DNA of 64,000 nt. It comes from Sediminibacillus albus (GTDB lineage: Bacteria; Bacillota; Bacilli; Bacillales; Amphibacillaceae). The notes beneath the pieces were generated by a model. The model saw only the letters and a list, made by a program, of their open reading frames with translations, did not search any database and was not told the DNA's origin. Of this stretch, positions 61,723-64,000 are shown piece after piece. The position numbers were made by a program, and so were the translations under genes. Location: contig NZ_FNFL01000001.1 of the NCBI RefSeq assembly GCF_900101125.1, positions 1,116,001 through 1,180,000 on the forward strand, written 5' to 3'. Position 1 is the stretch's first letter, and each line of letters begins with the position of its first letter.

Positions 61723-62859
61723 TTAGCTTATCAAAACGACAATGAGACCTTGCACTAAGCCGATCGCCCCTCCCAGAAATGCTCCTAAGTAAGTAATCAT
61801 CTTGAATTCACGGCGGGAAATATTTAACACTAACTCTTCCACCCGTTCGATTGGGAACCCTTCAACTTCCTTTTCAACAATTTCTGCTAAATGAAGGCTT
61901 TCCATTAACTCTTCCATTCTTCCGGCCAAAGTACTAGCAGTTTTATCAACTAGCTTAGGTACAAGTCTTCCGATCAACTGCTCTTTGAATGGCGACATCC
62001 ACTGTGCGACTGACTTATCGAGCCACTTATCTACCGGCAGTGCTCTGGCACTGATTTTCCCCAGTGCTGATGCAATAGTGTCTTCTCCAATCTTATCCTC
62101 AATACTGCCGATTGGAGCCTCTGCCAGGAGGATGGCTTCCTCGCGGATCAGTTGTTCAATCATTGACCGGGCTTCTTCAGATTGAATATAATCGACAAGC
62201 ACAGGCTGGATTTTATCAGACAGCCCTTCATTCCCCAGAAAAGAGGAAATCATGTTTCCAAAAAAGCCTTTCCCATCGAGATAGCTTTCAACAATAGCGC
62301 CGATTTTTTCTTTAGCGGCTTCACTTGATACGTAATCAACTAATTTCGCTTGAATATAAATACTTATACTTCCTACTCCCAAAGCTGCCTTTTGTTTCCA
62401 CTCTTCCGTCAAGAAATCATTTATCTGTTTTGATCGATTAGCTGACATAAACTGTTTATAACGCTGCTCTGTAAAAGCAGCAATCTTTCTTCTTAGTTCC
62501 TCTTCGTCTATCGAAAAGCCAGCTGTAGACAACGTTTCCTTTAATGTCGAATCTACGCTAAGCAGATTGGCTGTTTCCTTTTGGGCCCAGCTTGTTAATT
62601 GCTTTTGAAATACAGGCTGCTGCAGTTTTTTCCGAATTCCCTCAGGGGTCAGCAAATGCTCTACTACCATCTTGCCGAGCTGCCTTGCCAGTTCATCTCT
62701 GCGCTTCGGAATTAAGCCCGGTGTAAATGGAAGCTTCCAATTTCCTATATACTTTGGTTCGTAAGGGCGGAACAACATTTTTATAGCCAATGAATTGGTC
62801 AGCCCCCCGATCACCGCACCAATAACAATCATCATCAAAACCATTAATATTACAGACAC
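61723..62859 (-). CDS. yheB: DUF445 membrane protein YheB
   Basis: 378 residues. N-terminal helix (about residues 1–25) with GAVIGGLTNSLAIKMLFRP, the DUF445 signature, a long helical soluble middle, and a C-terminal helix GAFLGGAIGLVQGLIVVLI. So both ends are in the membrane. Function unknown; B. subtilis yheB neighbours yheA as here. Start is GTG 62859 with GAGAGGTC 8–9 nt upstream; the long N-terminal extension from 62907 has no site. Confidence 0.85.
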   Translation of the reverse strand: MSVILMVLMMIVIGAVIGGLTNSLAIKMLFRPYEPKYIGNWKLPFTPGLIPKRRDELARQLGKMVVEHLLTPEGIRKKLQQPVFQKQLTSWAQKETANLLSVDSTLKETLSTAGFSIDEEELRRKIAAFTEQRYKQFMSANRSKQINDFLTEEWKQKAALGVGSISIYIQAKLVDYVSSEAAKEKIGAIVESYLDGKGFFGNMISSFLGNEGLSDKIQPVLVDYIQSEEARSMIEQLIREEAILLAEAPIGSIEDKIGEDTIASALGKISARALPVDKWLDKSVAQWMSPFKEQLIGRLVPKLVDKTASTLAGRMEELMESLHLAEIVEKEVEGFPIERVEELVLNISRREFKMITYLGAFLGGAIGLVQGLIVVLIS

Positions 62860-62996
62860 ATTTATCGACCTCTCTTTTATTTCTATAATGACTAGTATAA
62901 GTTCCAACGCATGAGAAGCAAATTTTTCACATATAAATGAAATGGTATGGTGGCTCTGCTTAATCTCCTGACAAACGAGAAAGGCTGGTGGTGATA

Positions 62997-64000
62997 ATGA
63001 ATACTTTCACTATTAAGTTTTATCAAGGAAATAGGAACCGCATTATTGTCCCATACCGCCACCTGTCACAATTTCAAATGATTGAAGATATCCAATATGG
63101 CCCCATCCATTCTCCGGTCGAGATTCTTGTCCATGACAAAGATCCCTCGACATTATACGTATCTTCCCGTTTAAAAGCGGTGCTTAACCTTCATAAAAGC
63201 TCGCCCATTACTATAAAATTGGAAAAAAACCGCTGTAGCATTTTACTAACCATGGGTGTCTTTACGGCAGGTTTTGAAGAAAGCAGACAACAACCGTTAG
63301 GAGAGCGCACTCCGATTTTCGAGCAGCTGAGCATTGCCGGAGAAACGCTTGGTTTTCAGGCTTTGTTTTTCGGACACCAGCATATCGATAAGGAGAAGCG
63401 AATGCTGAACGGCTATTATTATAGAAATAACCAATGGGAAAATGGTTGGTTCACCTTCCCCAATGTCATTTATGACCGAATTCCCAACCGCAAAATAGAG
63501 CATCATCCCGATATTGTTAATACGAAAAGCATCCTGCAAAATCAATCCGTGTTTTTCAACCATGGTTTTTTTAATAAATGGGAAATTTATCAAAGCTTAA
63601 TAAAAGATCAAGCATGTTCCTTTTTAGTACCGGAAACTATTTTACACCCTTCTAAACAAAAAATCGAAACAATGCTTGCTAAATATAATATTTATATTAA
63701 ACCGATCCATGGCAGCAGAGGAAACGGTATTACCAAATGCCGTCTGCTCTCATCGGGAGAAATCGAATGCCATTATTATTTGCAAGACAAGCCACAAGTA
63801 AATCGCTATGAAAAAACGGAAGCATTTTTTCAGCAGCATTTTCCTAACGGCTTACAGGGCTATGTTGCCCAACAGGAAATTTCTTTAATAAAAAAGGGGA
63901 AAAGCCCCATCGACTTTCGTCTGCATGTCAATAAGAACCATCGCAACAGCTGGGAAGTAACTCTGATTTGCGCCAAGTTTGCCGGAAAAGGCAGCCTTAC
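62997..64000 (+). CDS. YheC/YheD-type ATP-grasp spore coat-associated protein, 5' part
   Basis: 334 codons present, continuing past the window end. The N-terminal 130 residues form a YheC/D-specific beta domain. After VFFNHGFFNKWEIYQ the ATP-grasp fold begins, with LVPETILHPSKQ, YNIYIKPIHGSRGNGITK (lysine and Gly-rich ATP loop, about residues 232–250) and PIDFRLHVNKN. Members belong to the YheC/YheD family of endospore proteins; the reaction is unknown. GGTGGTGATA precedes the ATG. yheC and yheD cannot be told apart here. Confidence 0.85.
   Translation, partial: MNTFTIKFYQGNRNRIIVPYRHLSQFQMIEDIQYGPIHSPVEILVHDKDPSTLYVSSRLKAVLNLHKSSPITIKLEKNRCSILLTMGVFTAGFEESRQQPLGERTPIFEQLSIAGETLGFQALFFGHQHIDKEKRMLNGYYYRNNQWENGWFTFPNVIYDRIPNRKIEHHPDIVNTKSILQNQSVFFNHGFFNKWEIYQSLIKDQACSFLVPETILHPSKQKIETMLAKYNIYIKPIHGSRGNGITKCRLLSSGEIECHYYLQDKPQVNRYEKTEAFFQQHFPNGLQGYVAQQEISLIKKGKSPIDFRLHVNKNHRNSWEVTLICAKFAGKGSL

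Noticed and set aside
63297-63593. Minus-strand 98-codon open frame inside the yheC/D-type gene
   Set aside because: It is antisense to a recognisable ATP-grasp protein and has no supporting signals.

Overview
The window comes from a low-GC, endospore-forming member of the Bacillaceae. The evidence is a complete gerPABCDEF cluster, yheC/D, yhaL, yjcZ-like and yhfH genes, AGGAGG-type ribosome binding sites throughout, frequent TTG/GTG starts, and gene order that largely follows the yis–yhj–yhf–yhg–yha–yhe arc of the Bacillus subtilis chromosome. A full opuA glycine-betaine importer with a very acidic binding protein and two GbsR-type regulators suggest a salt-adapted genus (Oceanobacillus/Virgibacillus-like). 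The genus is inference only. No rRNA, tRNA, CRISPR array, transposase or prophage was seen.

Layout. 1–3.7 kb: 5' part of an asparagine synthetase, yisL, rocD and a DUF418 membrane protein. 3.8–7.4 kb: the gerP operon, with CATAnnnTA boxes upstream, followed by a DUF2254 membrane protein. 7.4–14.6 kb: addB-addA (recombination nuclease). 14.7–20.9 kb: an MFS transporter, type I signal peptidase, a TVP38 protein, several small genes and a short comK. 20.9–33.3 kb: a CAAX-type M48 protease, lcfB behind a FadR-type operator, two GC-rich palindromic repeats, lplJ, yhfI, yhfH, hemEHY, pbpF and an hmoB-like gene. 33.3–38.3 kb: a DsbB-like/thioredoxin pair, liaFSR, a PAP2 phosphatase and a ferritin-like protein with a sigma-B-type promoter. 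38.3–43.9 kb: a degenerate four-unit repeat, yhaA, ecsABC, a structured non-coding stretch, hit and yhaH. 44–48 kb: opuA-AB-AC with a divergent GbsR-family gene. 48–62.9 kb: yhaI, a yhaJ-like gene, two microproteins, prsA, yhaL, an MFS transporter, yhaM, a second GbsR-family gene, yhaN-yhaO behind a LexA-like box, yhaPQ, yhzD, yheA and yheB. 63–64 kb: start of a yheC/D-type ATP-grasp spore gene.

How the genes work together. The DNA-repair genes (addAB, yhaON), envelope quality-control genes (liaFSR, PAP2, prsA, sip, ecs, a thiol oxidase pair) and the coproporphyrin-dependent heme branch (hemE, hemH, hemY, plus a heme-binding monooxygenase-like protein) are core functions. The more lineage-specific content is the opuA block, which sits where B. 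subtilis has other genes between yhaH and yhaI, and the GbsR-like gene inserted between yhaN and yhaM. The MFS gene next to yhaM, several small membrane proteins, and three repeat or structured-RNA features also look lineage-specific. I saw no convincing candidate for a wholly new system. The most interesting leads are the dispersed palindromes at 24.1–24.4 kb, the fixed-geometry repeat at 38.4 kb, the structured stretch upstream of hit, and the paired GbsR regulators.
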